Shown here: positions 52,623 through 63,228 of the stretch, piece after piece
How positions within the stretch are numbered: the stretch's first letter is position 1
Layout of the letters: each line of letters opens with the position of its first letter
DNA from: Rhodobacter capsulatus
GTDB lineage: Bacteria > Pseudomonadota > Alphaproteobacteria > Rhodobacterales > Rhodobacteraceae
Length of the DNA: 64,000 nucleotides
Direction of reading: 5' to 3'
Assembly (NCBI RefSeq): GCF_005144475.1
Contig: NZ_SWJZ01000008.1
Span: forward strand, 62,001-126,000
The notes under the pieces: model-generated
What the model was told of the DNA's origin: nothing
Database searches by the model: none
Seen by the model: the letters and a program-made list of their open reading frames with translations, nothing else
Made by a program: the position numbers and the translations under genes

Positions 52623-53780
52623 TCAGGGCATCAGCTCGCGAATCACCGCATTCAGCACTGCGCGCCCCGGCGCGGTGGCGCGGATCCGCCCGGCGTCCTG
52701 CGCGATCATCCCCATGGCCTCCAGATCGGCCAGGGCCTGCGCGGGCAGCGCCTGCCCCGAGAGCCGCTCATACCGGGCCGGGTCGATCCCCTCGGCCAGA
52801 CGCAGCCCGAAGAGCAGGAATTCGGTCGCCTGTTCCTGCCGCTCAAGCGGCTCGCGCGGCATCTCGCCATTGCCCTGCCGCTCGACAAGATCCAGCCAGT
52901 CGGCGGGCGACTTCGGCGCCTCGGTGGCGTGACGCAGACCGCCCAGCGTCAGCCGCCCATGCGCCCCGGGGCCGATCCCGGCATAATCGCCGTAACGCCA
53001 GTAAACCAGATTGTGCCGACATTCGGCGCCGGGCCGCGCGTGGTTCGACACCTCATAGGCGGGCAGCCCGGCCGCATCGCAGATTTCTTGCGTTTTCAGA
53101 TACATGTCGGCGGCCAGATCATCCTCGGGCAGATCGCGCAGCTTGCCCGCCGCGAAGAGCCGCCCGAAGGCCGTGCCGTCCTCGATCGTCAGCTGGTAAA
53201 GCGAGAAGTGATCGACCGCCATCGCCAGCGCCCCACGCAATTCGCGCGCCCAATCATCGAGGCTTTGCCCCTGTCGCGCATAGATCAGATCGAAGCTGAC
53301 GCGCGGAAACTGCGCCCGGGCGATGTCAAAGGCCGCCCGGCCCTCGGCCGCGGTATGCATCCGGCCCAGACGGCGCAGGCTGTCATCGTCCATCGCCTGC
53401 ATGCCCATCGACAGCCGCGTCACGCCCCCCTGCGCGAAGGCGCGGAACTTGCCCGCATCGATGCTGGTCGGATTGGCCTCGAGCGTGATTTCCAGATCAT
53501 TCGCCGTGGGCCAGGTGGCGCGGATGCGGTCGATCACCGCCGCCACCGTTTCGGGCGCCATCAGCGACGGCGTGCCGCCACCGAAAAACACCGTGTTCAG
53601 CACGCGGCCCTGCGTTTGCGCGCCGATCCGGTCGATTTCCGCCAGATAGGCGCGCAGCCAGCGGTCGTGATCAATCGTCGCCGCAACATGGCTGTTGAAG
53701 TCGCAATAGGGGCATTTGGCGGCACAAAAGGGCCAGTGGACGTAAAGGCCAAAACCCCCGTGCCGCCAGTCGTCGGTCAT
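52623..53780 (-). CDS. hemW: HemW-like radical SAM heme chaperone
   Basis: 385 residues. YVHWPFCAAKCPYCDFNSH near 11-29 holds the CxxxCxxC cluster motif plus the fourth Cys typical of HemW. The HNLVYWRYGDYAGIGPGAHG block near 256-275 and a winged C-terminal domain distinguish it from coproporphyrinogen dehydrogenase HemN. HemW binds heme and hands it to respiratory enzymes. ATG 53780 is chosen over a TTG six bases earlier. It is the last gene of rph-rdgB-ridA-hemW, nine bases after ridA. Its end is convergent with hmuS by three bases, an intriguing pair of heme-handling genes. Confidence 0.9.
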   Translation of the reverse strand: MTDDWRHGGFGLYVHWPFCAAKCPYCDFNSHVAATIDHDRWLRAYLAEIDRIGAQTQGRVLNTVFFGGGTPSLMAPETVAAVIDRIRATWPTANDLEITLEANPTSIDAGKFRAFAQGGVTRLSMGMQAMDDDSLRRLGRMHTAAEGRAAFDIARAQFPRVSFDLIYARQGQSLDDWARELRGALAMAVDHFSLYQLTIEDGTAFGRLFAAGKLRDLPEDDLAADMYLKTQEICDAAGLPAYEVSNHARPGAECRHNLVYWRYGDYAGIGPGAHGRLTLGGLRHATEAPKSPADWLDLVERQGNGEMPREPLERQEQATEFLLFGLRLAEGIDPARYERLSGQALPAQALADLEAMGMIAQDAGRIRATAPGRAVLNAVIRELMP

Positions 53781-53789
53781 CCCCAAAAC

Positions 53790-54170
53790 CTACCCTTTGA
53801 ACGCCGTGACTTCGATCTCGATCTTCATCGCCGGATTGACCAGCCCCGCCACGATCATCGTCGCCGCCGGACGGATCTCGCCGAAGGTTTCCGACAGCGC
53901 CGGGATGATCTGTTCCATATAGGCGGCGTCGGTGATGATGTAATTCGCCCGCACGACGTTGCTCAACGAAAAGCCCGCGCCTTCCAGCACCGATTTGATC
54001 GTGGCCAGCGTGTTTTGCGCCTGTTCCAGCACCGAATCCGGGAAGGTTTTCGTCACCGGATCGACGCCGGTCGTGCCCGCGACAAAGCACCAGTCGCCCT
54101 GCACCACGGCGCGGGAATAGCCAAGCTTGGGTTCGTAGGGCGAGCCGCCCGAAATGTTGACACGAGTCAT
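53790..54170 (-). CDS. Rid family protein lacking the deaminase arginine
   Basis: 126 residues of the YjgF/RidA fold, with YSRAVVQGDWCFVAGTTG near 18-35 and FGEIRPAATMIVAGLVNPAM near 92-111. In catalytic RidA proteins an Arg follows the VA pair (VARLP); here the equivalent is Gly in IVAGLVNP, so 2-iminopropanoate deaminase activity is doubtful. It probably belongs to one of the non-deaminase Rid subgroups. Its start overlaps rdgB by ATGA, and hemW follows after nine bases. Confidence 0.85.
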   Translation of the reverse strand: MTRVNISGGSPYEPKLGYSRAVVQGDWCFVAGTTGVDPVTKTFPDSVLEQAQNTLATIKSVLEGAGFSLSNVVRANYIITDAAYMEQIIPALSETFGEIRPAATMIVAGLVNPAMKIEIEVTAFKG

Positions 54171-54778
54171 TTTGCCTCCATGACCTTGACGAATTTGCGG
54201 AACGCATCCGCACGATGGGAAATCTCGTTCTTCTGCGCCGGGTCCATTTCCGCGAAGGTCACCTCGAATCCCTCGGGCTGGAACATCGGGTCATAGCCAT
54301 GCCCCTGCGCGCCGCGCATCGGCCAGACCAGCTGCCCCTCGGCGCTTCCCTCGAACACCTCGTCATGCCCGTCAGGCCAGGCCAGAACCAGGGTCGAGCG
54401 GAACCGGGCCCTGCGCGGAAACGGCGCGTTCTTCGCCTCGCATTCGGCCCAGGTCCGGGTCATCGCCAGCCCGAAATCGCGCCCGTTCGGCGTCTCCGCC
54501 CAATCGGCGGTGTAGACGCCCGGGGCGCCTTCCAGCGCATCGACCTCGATGCCGCTGTCATCCGACAGCGCGGGCAGCCCGGTGGCTTTTGCCGCCGCAT
54601 GCGCCTTGATCCGCGCATTGCCGACAAAGGTGGTTTCGGTTTCCGCCGGTTCGGGCAGGTTCAGCTCGGCCGCACCGACGACCTCGACCCCGTAAGGGGC
54701 CAGAAGATCGCGCATTTCCGCCAGCTTGCCCTTGTTGTGGGTGGCCACCAGCAGACGCTTTTCGGTGAAAGCCCTCAT
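54167..54778 (-). CDS. rdgB: XTP/dITP diphosphatase (Ham1/RdgB)
   Basis: 203 residues. [18 protein letters not shown] at 9-26 is the N-terminal substrate and metal motif. [20 protein letters not shown] near 71-90 carries the catalytic Asp pair, and GHGYDPMF near 161 is the base-recognition loop. The enzyme hydrolyses deaminated purine triphosphates to monophosphates, sanitising the nucleotide pool. ATG 54778 overlaps the rph stop by ATGA and its own stop overlaps the Rid start. rph-rdgB pairing is common in bacteria. Confidence 0.94.
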   Translation of the reverse strand: MRAFTEKRLLVATHNKGKLAEMRDLLAPYGVEVVGAAELNLPEPAETETTFVGNARIKAHAAAKATGLPALSDDSGIEVDALEGAPGVYTADWAETPNGRDFGLAMTRTWAECEAKNAPFPRRARFRSTLVLAWPDGHDEVFEGSAEGQLVWPMRGAQGHGYDPMFQPEGFEVTFAEMDPAQKNEISHRADAFRKFVKVMEAK

Positions 54779-55488
54779 GCGACCGCCGCCTTTTGCGCCG
54801 CCACCAGCTGCGCCACCCCGGCTTCGGCCAGATCGAGCAATTTCCCCATCTCGTCGCGCGAGAAGGTCGAGCCCTCGGCGGTCATCTGCACCTCGACCAG
54901 ACGGCCGCGCCCGGTCAGGATGAAGTTGCCATCGACGCCGGCCTCGGAGTCCTCGGCGTAATCCAGATCGGCGATCGGCTGACCCGCATAGATGCCGCAG
55001 GAAATCGCCGCCACATGGTCGATGATCGGATCGGACACGATCAGCCCCGATTTCAGAAGCTTGTTCACGGCGAGACGCAGCGCCACCCAGCCGCCGGTGA
55101 TCGAGGCGCAGCGGGTGCCGCCATCGGCCTGCAGCACGTCGCAGTCAACGACGATCTGCCGCTCGCCCAGCGCGGACCGGTCGATCCCCGCCCGCAAAGC
55201 CCGGCCGATCAGGCGCTGGATCTCCTGCGTGCGGCCCGATTGCTTGCCCGCCGCCGCCTCGCGCCGGTTGCGCGAATTCGTCGCGCGCGGCAGCATCCCG
55301 TATTCCGCCGTCACCCAACCGAGGCCCGAGCCCTTGAGGAACGAGGGCGCCTTGTCCTCGATCGTCGCGGTGCACAGAACATGGGTGTCGCCCATCTTGA
55401 TCAGCACCGAGCCTTCGGCATGTTTCGTCACGCCGGTTTCGATGGAAATGGAACGGATATCGGCAAGATTGCGGCCAGAGGGGCGCAT
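54775..55488 (-). CDS. rph: Ribonuclease PH
   Basis: 237 residues. The phosphorolytic exoribonuclease trims tRNA 3' ends. MRPSGR at the N-terminus, [18 protein letters not shown] near 56-73, the phosphate-binding [22 protein letters not shown] block and the [18 protein letters not shown] motif near 115-132 are all present. It is first in the unit rph-rdgB-Rid-hemW. ATG 55488 follows AAAGGA at suitable spacing; a much longer in-frame opening runs antisense to hrcA and is rejected. Confidence 0.95.
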   Translation of the reverse strand: MRPSGRNLADIRSISIETGVTKHAEGSVLIKMGDTHVLCTATIEDKAPSFLKGSGLGWVTAEYGMLPRATNSRNRREAAAGKQSGRTQEIQRLIGRALRAGIDRSALGERQIVVDCDVLQADGGTRCASITGGWVALRLAVNKLLKSGLIVSDPIIDHVAAISCGIYAGQPIADLDYAEDSEAGVDGNFILTGRGRLVEVQMTAEGSTFSRDEMGKLLDLAEAGVAQLVAAQKAAVA

Positions 55489-55558
55489 GGGCTGTCCTTT
55501 CGCTGGATTTGACCCCATTTGAAACGGCAGAAGACCCGATGCAACCCCGAAGGCACGA

Positions 55559-55586
55559 TTGACGGAAAAGCTTTCCCCGCAATAAT
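55559..55586 (+). promoter_or_regulatory. Likely hrcA-grpE promoter
   Basis: TTGACG (55559-55564), 16 bases, AATAAT (55581-55586). It would start transcription near 55593, which favours the ATG at 55600 over that at 55585. No CIRCE inverted repeat (TTAGCACTC arms) was found. Confidence 0.5.
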
Positions 55587-55599
55587 GCAAAGCGTGGCC

Positions 55600-56661
55600 A
55601 TGACGAACCAGAACCAGCTGATCTCGGACTTGAACGACCGCTCCCGCGAAGTGTTTCGCCGGGTGGTCGAGGGCTATCTGGAATCCGGCGATCCGGTCGG
55701 CTCGCGCACGTTGACCCGGATGATGAGCGAAAAGCTCTCGGCGGCGACGATCCGCAACGTGATGCAGGATCTGGAATATCTGGGGCTGCTCGGCAGTCCG
55801 CATGTCTCCGCGGGGCGGGTGCCGACGCAGTTGGGGCTGCGGATGTTCGTCGATGGCTTCATGGAGGTGAGCGAGGTTCAGGCGACCGACCGTGCCGCGC
55901 TTGAAGCCACGGTGGGCGGGGCCGAACCCGATGTGGGCTCGCTGCTGGATCGGGTGGGCTCGGCGCTCTCGGGGCTGACGCATGGGGCAAGCCTTGTGCT
56001 GGCGCCGAAGACCGAGGCGCCGATCCGCCATATCGAATTCGTCTCGCTGGCGCCGGACCGGGCCTTGGTCGTGCTGGTTCTGGCCGATGGTCAGGTGGAA
56101 AACCGCGTCTTCACCCCGCCTTTGGGGCAGACGCCGTCCTCGATGCGGGAGGCGGCGAATTTTCTCAATGCCTTGGCCGAGGGCAAGACGCTGTCCGATC
56201 TGCGCCGCGAAATCGCCGTGGAAATCCTGGCGCGGCGGCAGGAACTGGATGCGCTGGCGGCCGAGATGGTCGAAAGCGGTCTGGCGCAATGGGCCGATCA
56301 GGGCGAGCCCTGGGAGCGGCTGATCGTCCGCGGCCGCGCGAATCTGCTGGAGCCCGAGAGCGATCTGGACCGGATCCGGACACTTTTCGACGATCTGGAA
56401 CGCAAACGCGACATCGCCGAATTTCTCGATCTGACCGAGGACGGCGAGGGCGTACGCATTTTTATCGGCTCCGAGAACAAACTCTTCTCACTTTCGGGTT
56501 CCTCTTTGGTCGTGTCTCCCTATATGAACGCGGATCGAAAGATCATCGGCGCGGTGGGGGTCATCGGCCCCACCCGGCTCAACTACGGGCGGATCGTGCC
56601 GATCGTGGATTATACGGCGCAACTGGTCGGGCGCATGCTGGCCGGCCGGGGCAAAGGGTGA
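55600..56661 (+). CDS. hrcA: Heat-inducible transcription repressor HrcA
   Basis: 353 residues from ATG 55600 (358 from 55585). The winged-helix N-terminus is [20 protein letters not shown] and [18 protein letters not shown], with the recognition helix in [21 protein letters not shown], here given in part. A GAF-like middle domain and the C-terminal [20 protein letters not shown] follow. HrcA represses groESL and similar genes via CIRCE and is stabilised by GroEL. There is no CIRCE here, so its regulon is elsewhere and it is not obviously autoregulated. grpE follows after five bases; dnaKJ is not adjacent. Confidence 0.93.
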   Translation: MTNQNQLISDLNDRSREVFRRVVEGYLESGDPVGSRTLTRMMSEKLSAATIRNVMQDLEYLGLLGSPHVSAGRVPTQLGLRMFVDGFMEVSEVQATDRAALEATVGGAEPDVGSLLDRVGSALSGLTHGASLVLAPKTEAPIRHIEFVSLAPDRALVVLVLADGQVENRVFTPPLGQTPSSMREAANFLNALAEGKTLSDLRREIAVEILARRQELDALAAEMVESGLAQWADQGEPWERLIVRGRANLLEPESDLDRIRTLFDDLERKRDIAEFLDLTEDGEGVRIFIGSENKLFSLSGSSLVVSPYMNADRKIIGAVGVIGPTRLNYGRIVPIVDYTAQLVGRMLAGRGKG

Positions 56662-56666
56662 AACGG

Positions 56667-57215
56667 ATGACCGAGAAGAAGGACGAAATGGCAGAGGATC
56701 AGGCGCAGCTCGACGAGGCGCTGGCCGCGGCTCTGGGCGACGAGCAGGACGAGATCGAAATGCTGCGCGCCGAACGCGACGAGCTGCGCGACCGCTTCAT
56801 GCGGGCGCTCGCCGATGCCGAAAACTCGCGCAAGCGGGCGGAGCGGGATCGGCGCGAGGCCGAGCAATATGGCGGCTCGAAACTGTCGCGCGACATGCTG
56901 CCGGTGTTCGATGCGCTCAAGCGTGCGCTGGATGCGGCGGGCGACGAGGTCCGCGCCGCGGCCCCCGCGCTGATCGAAGGGGTCGAGCTGACCCAGCGCG
57001 AGCTGCTGAACGTGTTCGCGCGGCACGGGATCGTGGCGATCCAGCCGAAGGTGGGCGACAAGTTCGACCCGCTGCTGCATGAAGCGATGTTCGAGGCGCC
57101 GCTGCCGGGCACGGTTTCGGGCGACATCATTCAGGTGATGGACGACGGGTTCCTGCTGCACGACCGTCTGCTGCGTCCGGCGAAAGTCGGCGTAAGCTCG
57201 ATGCCGAGATCGTAA
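56667..57215 (+). CDS. grpE: Nucleotide exchange factor GrpE
   Basis: 182 residues. A long N-terminal helix (acidic, LDEALAAALGDEQDEIEMLR) continues into RFMRALADAENSRKRAERDR. The C-terminal beta domain has GVELTQRELLNVFARHGI and ends VVSG..VMDDGFLLHDRLLRPAKVGV (seen at MDDGFLLHDRLLRPAKVGV). GrpE releases ADP from DnaK and acts as a thermosensor. ATG 56667 lies five bases after hrcA. A strong hairpin follows at 57222. Confidence 0.94.
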   Translation: MTEKKDEMAEDQAQLDEALAAALGDEQDEIEMLRAERDELRDRFMRALADAENSRKRAERDRREAEQYGGSKLSRDMLPVFDALKRALDAAGDEVRAAAPALIEGVELTQRELLNVFARHGIVAIQPKVGDKFDPLLHEAMFEAPLPGTVSGDIIQVMDDGFLLHDRLLRPAKVGVSSMPRS

Positions 57216-57221
57216 GGCAGG

Positions 57222-57268
57222 CCGGGGGCTTTGCCCCCGGACCCCCAGCGTATTTGCACCAAGAAGAA
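57222..57268 (+). terminator. grpE terminator hairpin plus single repeat arm
   Basis: CCGGGGGC-TTT-GCCCCCGG (57222-57240) is a perfect 8-bp hairpin. Seven bases on, 57248-57268 is one 21-base arm of the palindrome family (GTATTTGCACCAAGAAGAA core) without its partner. It abuts the mutS stop codon. The same hairpin-spacer-unit order is found behind mtaB. Confidence 0.8.
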
Positions 57269-57269
57269 A

Positions 57270-59915
57270 TCAATCATTGAGAAGGGCGCGCAGCGCGTAA
57301 AGCGCGTCCATCGCTTCGCGGGGCGTCATCTCGTCGGGATGCAGGGCGCGAAGCTGGTCCTCGACCGCGGATTTCGCAGGCGGGGCCGCGGGCGCGGGCG
57401 GCGGTGGGGCCGTCATCGCGAACAAGGGCAGATCGTCGATGATCGCCTGTTTCTTGCCGCCCTCGCGTTCGCCCTTTTCCAGCGCATCCAGCACGACCCG
57501 GGCGCGGGCGACAACGCTTTCGGGCAAGCCCGCCAGTTTCGCCACCTGCACGCCATAGGAGCGGTCGGCCGCACCCTTTTTCACCTCGTGCAGGAAGATC
57601 ACCTCGCCGTGCCATTCCTTGACCGAGACGGTGGCGTTTTCGACGCCGTCAAGCTTCGCCGAAAGCGCCGTCATTTCATGGTAATGGGTGGCGAAAAGCG
57701 CGCGGCAACGGTTTACCCCGTGCAGATGTTCCAGCACCGCCCAGGCGATCGAGAGCCCGTCATAGGTCGCCGTGCCGCGGCCGATTTCATCGAGGATCAC
57801 TAGCGCCCGGTCGTCGGCCTGATTGAGGATGGCGGCGGTTTCGACCATCTCGACCATGAAGGTGGAGCGGCCGCGCGCCAGATCGTCGGCGGCGCCGACG
57901 CGGCTGAAAAGCTGGCTGACAAGGCCGATATGGGCGCGGCGCGCCGGGACGAAACTGCCCGCCTGCGCCAGCAGCGCGATCAGCGCATTCTGTCGCAGGA
58001 AGGTCGATTTGCCCGCCATGTTCGGGCCGGTCAGCAACCAGATCGCCGGGGTGGCGCCCGAGGTCAGGGCGCAATCGTTCGCAATGAAGGGCTCGCCCTG
58101 GCGTTTCAGCGCGGCTTCGACCACCGGATGACGACCGCCTTCGATCTCGAAGGCGTGGCTGTGATCGACGGTGGGTTCCACCCAGTCTTCGGCGGCGGCC
58201 AGATCGGCGAAGGCGGCGTTCAGGTCGATTTCGGCCAGCGCCCGCGCGGTTTCGGAAATCGGTCCGGCGGCGGCCAGAATCGCGCCTTTCAGGCTTTCAT
58301 AGAGCCGCTTTTCGATCTCCAGCGCATGATTGCCCGCATTCAGGATCCGGGTTTCCAGCTCGCTCAATTCCAGCGTGGTGAAGCGGACCTGATTGGCCGT
58401 CGTCTGCCGGTGGATGAAGCGGGCCGAAAGCGGCGGGGCCAGCATGCGCTCGGCATGGGTCGAGGTCGTTTCGATGAAATAGCCCAGCACGTTGTTGTGC
58501 TTGATCTTCAGCGACGAAATCCCGGTTTCGCTGATGTAATCGGCCTGCATCCGGGCGATCACGCCGCGGCCTTCGTCGCGCAGCTGCCGGGTGTCATCGA
58601 GGTCCGGCTCGTAGCCCGGCGCGATGAAGCCGCCATCGCGGGCCAGCAGCGGCGGTTCGGCCACCAGCGCGGCATCAAGGAGCGCCACAAGGTCGTCGTG
58701 ACCCAGCAGCCTTTGCCCGGCCTCGGCCAGAAGCGCGGGGGCCTCGGTCTTGGCCAGACGGTCGGCGATGCGGCCCGCCTGTTCCAGCCCGTTGCGGATC
58801 GCGGCCAGATCGCGGGGACCGCCGCGATCCAGCGCAAGGCGGCTGAGCGCCCGGTCGATATCGGGGCAACGGCGCAGCGCCTCGCGCAGATCCTCGGCAA
58901 ATCGACCCTGTTGCGCCAGAAAACGCACCGCATCATGGCGGGCCGCGATCTGCGCCAGATCGCGCGAGGGCGCCGAAATCCGCCGTTCCAGCAGCCGCGC
59001 CCCCGCCGCCGTCACGGTGCGGTCGATCGTGGCCAGAAGCGAGCCCTCGCGCCCGCCCGAAAGCGCCTGCGTCAGTTCCAGATTGCGCCGCGTCGCCGCG
59101 TCGATCTGCACAAGGCTGCCCGCCTCTTCCCGCAGCGGCCGCGCCAGAAGCGGCAGTTTCCCCCGCTGCGTCAGGTCAAGATAATCGACCAAGGCGCCCA
59201 TCGCCGAGACTTCGGCGCGCGAAAAGGCGCCAAAAGCATCGAGCGAGCCCACCGCGAAGAGATCGCAAAGCCGCTTTTCCGCGCCCTGACTGTCGAAACT
59301 CGACCGGGCGAGCGGGGTCAGCGACGCGCGCAGATCAGAGACGATTCCAGCACAATCGGCCTCTTTCGCCTCGCTCACCAGCACTTCGCGGGGGGCAAGA
59401 CGGGCCAGCTCGGGCCCCAGACGCGAGAGCGGACAGGGCATCACCCGGAATTCGCCCGTCGAAATATCGGCCCAGGCCAGCGCGCCTTCGTCGCGCAGCT
59501 CGGCCCAGGCGGCCAGATAGTTGTGCCGCCGGGCTTCCAGCAGGCTTTCCTCGGTCAGGGTGCCGGGCGTCACCAGCCGCACCACGTCGCGCCGCACCAC
59601 CGATTTCGCGCCGCGCTTCTTCGCCTCGGCCGGGTCTTCGAGCTGCTCGGCGATCGCCACGCGGAAGCCCTTGCGGATCAGCGTCAGCAAATAGCCTTCG
59701 GCGGCATGGATCGGCACGCCGCACATCGGGATGTCCGCCCCCAGATGCAACCCGCGTTTGGTCAGCGCGATATCCAGCGCCGCCGCCGCCGCCACGGCAT
59801 CGTCAAAGAACATCTCGTAGAAATCGCCCATCCGGTAAAACAGCAGCGCCCCGGGGTTCGCCTGCTTGATCGCCAGATATTGCGCCATCATCGGCGTCAC
59901 GGTTTCGCTTGTCAT
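57270..59915 (-). CDS. mutS: DNA mismatch repair protein MutS
   Basis: 881 residues, the full bacterial length. The mismatch-contact motif is [15 protein letters not shown] near 27-41 (Phe-x-Glu). The ATPase domain has the Walker [15 protein letters not shown] near 628-641 and the Walker [18 protein letters not shown] near 706-722, with the dimer-contact helix-turn-helix after it. The C-terminal ~80 residues carry the tetramerisation region. It binds mispairs and recruits MutL. Start ATG 59915 follows AGGGGGAAACC. It is divergent from maeB across 111 bases. Confidence 0.95.
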   Translation of the reverse strand: MTSETVTPMMAQYLAIKQANPGALLFYRMGDFYEMFFDDAVAAAAALDIALTKRGLHLGADIPMCGVPIHAAEGYLLTLIRKGFRVAIAEQLEDPAEAKKRGAKSVVRRDVVRLVTPGTLTEESLLEARRHNYLAAWAELRDEGALAWADISTGEFRVMPCPLSRLGPELARLAPREVLVSEAKEADCAGIVSDLRASLTPLARSSFDSQGAEKRLCDLFAVGSLDAFGAFSRAEVSAMGALVDYLDLTQRGKLPLLARPLREEAGSLVQIDAATRRNLELTQALSGGREGSLLATIDRTVTAAGARLLERRISAPSRDLAQIAARHDAVRFLAQQGRFAEDLREALRRCPDIDRALSRLALDRGGPRDLAAIRNGLEQAGRIADRLAKTEAPALLAEAGQRLLGHDDLVALLDAALVAEPPLLARDGGFIAPGYEPDLDDTRQLRDEGRGVIARMQADYISETGISSLKIKHNNVLGYFIETTSTHAERMLAPPLSARFIHRQTTANQVRFTTLELSELETRILNAGNHALEIEKRLYESLKGAILAAAGPISETARALAEIDLNAAFADLAAAEDWVEPTVDHSHAFEIEGGRHPVVEAALKRQGEPFIANDCALTSGATPAIWLLTGPNMAGKSTFLRQNALIALLAQAGSFVPARRAHIGLVSQLFSRVGAADDLARGRSTFMVEMVETAAILNQADDRALVILDEIGRGTATYDGLSIAWAVLEHLHGVNRCRALFATHYHEMTALSAKLDGVENATVSVKEWHGEVIFLHEVKKGAADRSYGVQVAKLAGLPESVVARARVVLDALEKGEREGGKKQAIIDDLPLFAMTAPPPPAPAAPPAKSAVEDQLRALHPDEMTPREAMDALYALRALLND

Positions 59916-60026
59916 GGTTTCCCCCTGCCGCGCGCAACTTATTAAACGCCGCACCCCCGTGCAAACCGATTGAGGCAGCGACGCAAGGGGGATAAGGAAA
60001 AAGCGCCCACTGGAGGAGTTCGGCCC

Positions 60027-62294
60027 ATGTCCACCAAGAACCGCGTCACGCCCGAAGAGGCGCTGGCCTATCACCTCGACCCCGTGCCGGGGAAATACGA
60101 GGTCGTCGCCTCGAAGCCGATGACCACGCAGAGGGATCTGAGCCTGGCCTATTCCCCCGGCGTCGCGGTTCCGGTCGAAGCCATCGCCGAACGGCCCGAA
60201 ACCGCCTATGACTACACCAACAAGGGCAACCTTGTGGCGGTGATTTCGAACGGCACGGCGATCCTCGGTCTGGGCAACCTTGGCGCGCTGGCCTCGAAAC
60301 CGGTGATGGAAGGCAAGGCGGTGCTGTTCAAGCGCTTCGCCGACGTGAACGCGATCGACATCGAACTGGCCACCGAAGACCCGGAAGAAATCATCAAGGC
60401 GGTCAGCCTGATGGGCCCGACCTTTGGCGGCATCAACCTTGAGGACATCAAGGCCCCCGAATGTTTCATCATCGAGCAGCGGCTGAAAGAGATGATGGAC
60501 ATTCCGGTGTTCCATGACGACCAGCACGGCACGGCGGTGATCTGCGCGGCGGGCTTGCTGAACGCGCTCGAAATCTCGGGCAAGAAGATCGAAGACTGCA
60601 AGATCGTGCTGAATGGCGCGGGCGCCGCCGGGATCGCCTGTCTGGAACTGATCAAGACCATGGGCGCACGGCATGACAACTGCATCATGTGCGACACCAA
60701 GGGCGTGATCTATCAGGGCCGCACCGAGGGCATGAACCAGTGGAAATCGGCGCATGCGGCCAATACCGAGGCCCGGACGCTGGAAGAGGCGATGCGGGGC
60801 GCGGATGTGTTCCTGGGCGTCTCGGCCAAGGGCGCGGTGACGCCGGAGATGGTCGCCTCGATGGCGGACAATCCGGTGATCTTCGCGATGGCGAACCCGG
60901 ACCCGGAAATCACCCCGGAAGAAGCGCATTCGGTCCGCCCCGATGCGATCGTCGCCACCGGGCGCTCGGATTATCCGAACCAGGTCAACAATGTGCTGGG
61001 CTTCCCCTATCTCTTCCGCGGTGCCTTGGACATTCATGCCCGCGCGATCAATGACGAGATGAAGATCGCCTGTGCCAAGGCGCTCGCCGCGCTGGCGCGC
61101 GAGGACGTCCCCGACGAGGTGGCGATGGCCTACGGCCGCAAGCTGACCTTCGGGCGCGATTACATCATTCCGACGCCGTTCGACCCGCGGCTGATCTATC
61201 TGATCCCGCCTGCCGTGGCCAAGGCCGGGATGGATACCGGTGTGGCCCGCCGCCCGATCATCGACATGGAGGGTTATGCGCAAAGCCTGAAGGCGCGGAT
61301 GGACCCGACGGCGGCGATTCTGCAGGGCATCCATGCCCGGGCCCGTCAGGCGCAGGCGCGGATGATCTTTGCCGAGGGCGACGATCCGCGGGTGCTGCGC
61401 GCGGCGGTCGCCTATCAGCGCGGCGGCATGGGCACGGCGCTGGTCGTCGGCCGCGAGTCGCATGTGAAGGAACAGCTCGAAGCCGCCGGGATCGGCGACG
61501 CTTTCCGCGAATTGCAGATCGTCAATTCGACGAATTGCAAGCACATGGATACCTACAAGGATTTCCTGTATCGCCGCCTGCAGCGGCAGGGGATGGACCG
61601 GGAAGACGCGCACAAGCTGGCCACCCGCGACCGGCATGTCTTTGCCGCGCTGATGCTGGTGCATGGGCACGGCGACGGCATGATCACCGGGGCGACGCGG
61701 AAATCGGCGCATGTGCTCGAACTGATCAACAAGGTGATCGACGCCAAGCCCTCGGATGGGGCCGTGGGGATCACCGCGCTGCTGCACAAGGGCAAGGTCG
61801 TCTTCATCGGCGATACGCTGGTGCATGAATGGCCCGATGAAAACGATCTGGCCGATATCGCCATGGCCGGGGCCCGGGTGGCGCGGGGCTTGGGCATCGA
61901 TCCGCGCGTCGCTTTCGCCTCGTTCTCGACCTTCGGTTACCCCGTTTCCGAACGCGCGATGAAGATGCATGTGGCGCCGCAGATCCTGGACGAACGCGGC
62001 GTCGATTTCGAATATGATGGCGAGATGGCCGTCGATGTCGCGCTGAACCCCGAGCAGATGAAGCATTATCCGTTCTGCCGTCTGACCGGGCCCGCGAACA
62101 TCCTTGTGGTGCCCGCGCGGCATTCGGCCTCGATCTCGGTGAAGCTGATGCAGGAAATGGCCGGGGCGACGGTGATCGGCCCGATCCTGACCGGCATTCA
62201 GCATTCGGTGCAGATCTGCTCGAATCGTGCCACAGTGAACGACATCCTGCATATGGCGGCCCTTTCGGCCAGCCGTCTGGGGTTGAAACGCTGA
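60027..62294 (+). CDS. maeB: NADP-dependent malic enzyme with phosphotransacetylase-like domain
   Basis: 755 residues, the hybrid MaeB form. The N-terminal ~430 residues decarboxylate malate to pyruvate: [24 protein letters not shown] near 72-95 (tyrosine and nucleotide region), EDIKAPECF near 139, [11 protein letters not shown] near 162 and the NADP-binding [13 protein letters not shown] near 198. The C-terminal ~320 residues resemble phosphate acetyltransferase ([29 protein letters not shown]) and are probably regulatory, binding acetyl-CoA. It supplies NADPH and pyruvate during growth on C4 acids. ATG 60027 follows TGGAGGAG. Confidence 0.93.
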   Translation: MSTKNRVTPEEALAYHLDPVPGKYEVVASKPMTTQRDLSLAYSPGVAVPVEAIAERPETAYDYTNKGNLVAVISNGTAILGLGNLGALASKPVMEGKAVLFKRFADVNAIDIELATEDPEEIIKAVSLMGPTFGGINLEDIKAPECFIIEQRLKEMMDIPVFHDDQHGTAVICAAGLLNALEISGKKIEDCKIVLNGAGAAGIACLELIKTMGARHDNCIMCDTKGVIYQGRTEGMNQWKSAHAANTEARTLEEAMRGADVFLGVSAKGAVTPEMVASMADNPVIFAMANPDPEITPEEAHSVRPDAIVATGRSDYPNQVNNVLGFPYLFRGALDIHARAINDEMKIACAKALAALAREDVPDEVAMAYGRKLTFGRDYIIPTPFDPRLIYLIPPAVAKAGMDTGVARRPIIDMEGYAQSLKARMDPTAAILQGIHARARQAQARMIFAEGDDPRVLRAAVAYQRGGMGTALVVGRESHVKEQLEAAGIGDAFRELQIVNSTNCKHMDTYKDFLYRRLQRQGMDREDAHKLATRDRHVFAALMLVHGHGDGMITGATRKSAHVLELINKVIDAKPSDGAVGITALLHKGKVVFIGDTLVHEWPDENDLADIAMAGARVARGLGIDPRVAFASFSTFGYPVSERAMKMHVAPQILDERGVDFEYDGEMAVDVALNPEQMKHYPFCRLTGPANILVVPARHSASISVKLMQEMAGATVIGPILTGIQHSVQICSNRATVNDILHMAALSASRLGLKR

Positions 62295-62303
62295 ACGATC
62301 CCT

Positions 62304-62327
62304 CCGGGCCGGGGCGTCTCGGCCCGG
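62304..62327 (+). terminator. G/C hairpin after maeB
   Basis: CCGGGCC and GGCCCGG form a perfect 7-bp stem with a 10-base loop. No U-run follows, so it may attenuate or stabilise rather than terminate before the kinase gene. Confidence 0.4.
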
Positions 62328-62349
62328 GTCAAGACCCCGGAGAAGACCC

Positions 62350-63228
62350 ATGACCATCTTCAACCTCGGCTCGATCAATGCCGACCACTTTTACCGCCTG
62401 CCGCATCTGACCCTGCCCGGCGAGACCCTGGCCGCGACCTCTTATGACCGGGGGCTGGGCGGCAAGGGGGCGAACCAGTCGGTGGCGGCGGCGCGGGCCG
62501 GGGCGGTGGTGCGCCACATCGGCGCGACCGGGGCCGATGGCGCCTGGATGCGGGCGGAACTGGCGGCGGATGGCGTCGATTGCGCCCATGTCGCCGAGGC
62601 CGAGGTGGCTTCGGGTCATGCGATCATCATGGTCGATGCCTCGGGCGAAAATTCGATCGTGCTGTTTCCGGGGGCGAACCGGGCGGTGCCGCTGACGGCC
62701 GTCGAAGAGGCGCTGACCGGGGCCGCAGCGGGCGACTGGCTGCTGATGCAGAACGAGACCTCGGCCCAGGTCGAGGCGGTGGCGCTGGCCAAGGCCCGCG
62801 GCGTCAAGGTCGCCTATTCCGCCGCGCCCTTCGAGGCCGAGGCCGTGCGCAAGGTTCTGGCGGATCTCGATCTTCTGCTTTTGAACGCGGTCGAGGCGGC
62901 GCAATTGTGCGAGGCGCTGGGCACGACGCTTGACGCGCTGCCGGTGCCGGCGGTCTGCGTGACGCATGGCGCGAAAGGCGCGGTCTGGCACGATCTGGAA
63001 GCCGGGACGGCCCAGGAACAACCGGCCTTCAAGGTCACGCCCGTCGATACCACGGCGGCGGGGGATACGTTCGCGGGCTATCTGGTCGCCGGTCTGGCCG
63101 AGGGGATGACCCCGCCGCAGGCGCTGCGGCTGGCGACCGGGGCTTCGGCGCTGAAAGTGACGCGGGCCGGAACGGCCGCCGCCATCCCGACCCGCGCCGA
63201 GGTCGATGTCTTTCTGCAGGACCGCTGA
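62350..63228 (+). CDS. rbsK: Ribokinase-family (PfkB) carbohydrate kinase
   Basis: 292 residues. [20 protein letters not shown] near 36-55 is PfkB signature 1, and [20 protein letters not shown] near 234-253 is signature 2, with the catalytic Asp in AAGDTF. The N-terminus [17 protein letters not shown] is typical of ribokinases. It likely phosphorylates ribose or another pentose or nucleoside with ATP. No ribose transporter is adjacent, so the substrate is inferred from family only. It follows maeB by 55 bases and is convergent with phoB, their stops abutting. Confidence 0.8.
   Translation: MTIFNLGSINADHFYRLPHLTLPGETLAATSYDRGLGGKGANQSVAAARAGAVVRHIGATGADGAWMRAELAADGVDCAHVAEAEVASGHAIIMVDASGENSIVLFPGANRAVPLTAVEEALTGAAAGDWLLMQNETSAQVEAVALAKARGVKVAYSAAPFEAEAVRKVLADLDLLLLNAVEAAQLCEALGTTLDALPVPAVCVTHGAKGAVWHDLEAGTAQEQPAFKVTPVDTTAAGDTFAGYLVAGLAEGMTPPQALRLATGASALKVTRAGTAAAIPTRAEVDVFLQDR

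Noticed and set aside
55489-55599. CIRCE operator for HrcA autoregulation
   Set aside because: No TTAGCACTC-N9-GAGTGCTAA-like inverted repeat is present.
59916-62378. Minus-strand open frame upstream of mutS across maeB
   Set aside because: Shadow of maeB; MutS begins at 59915 with a good ribosome binding site.
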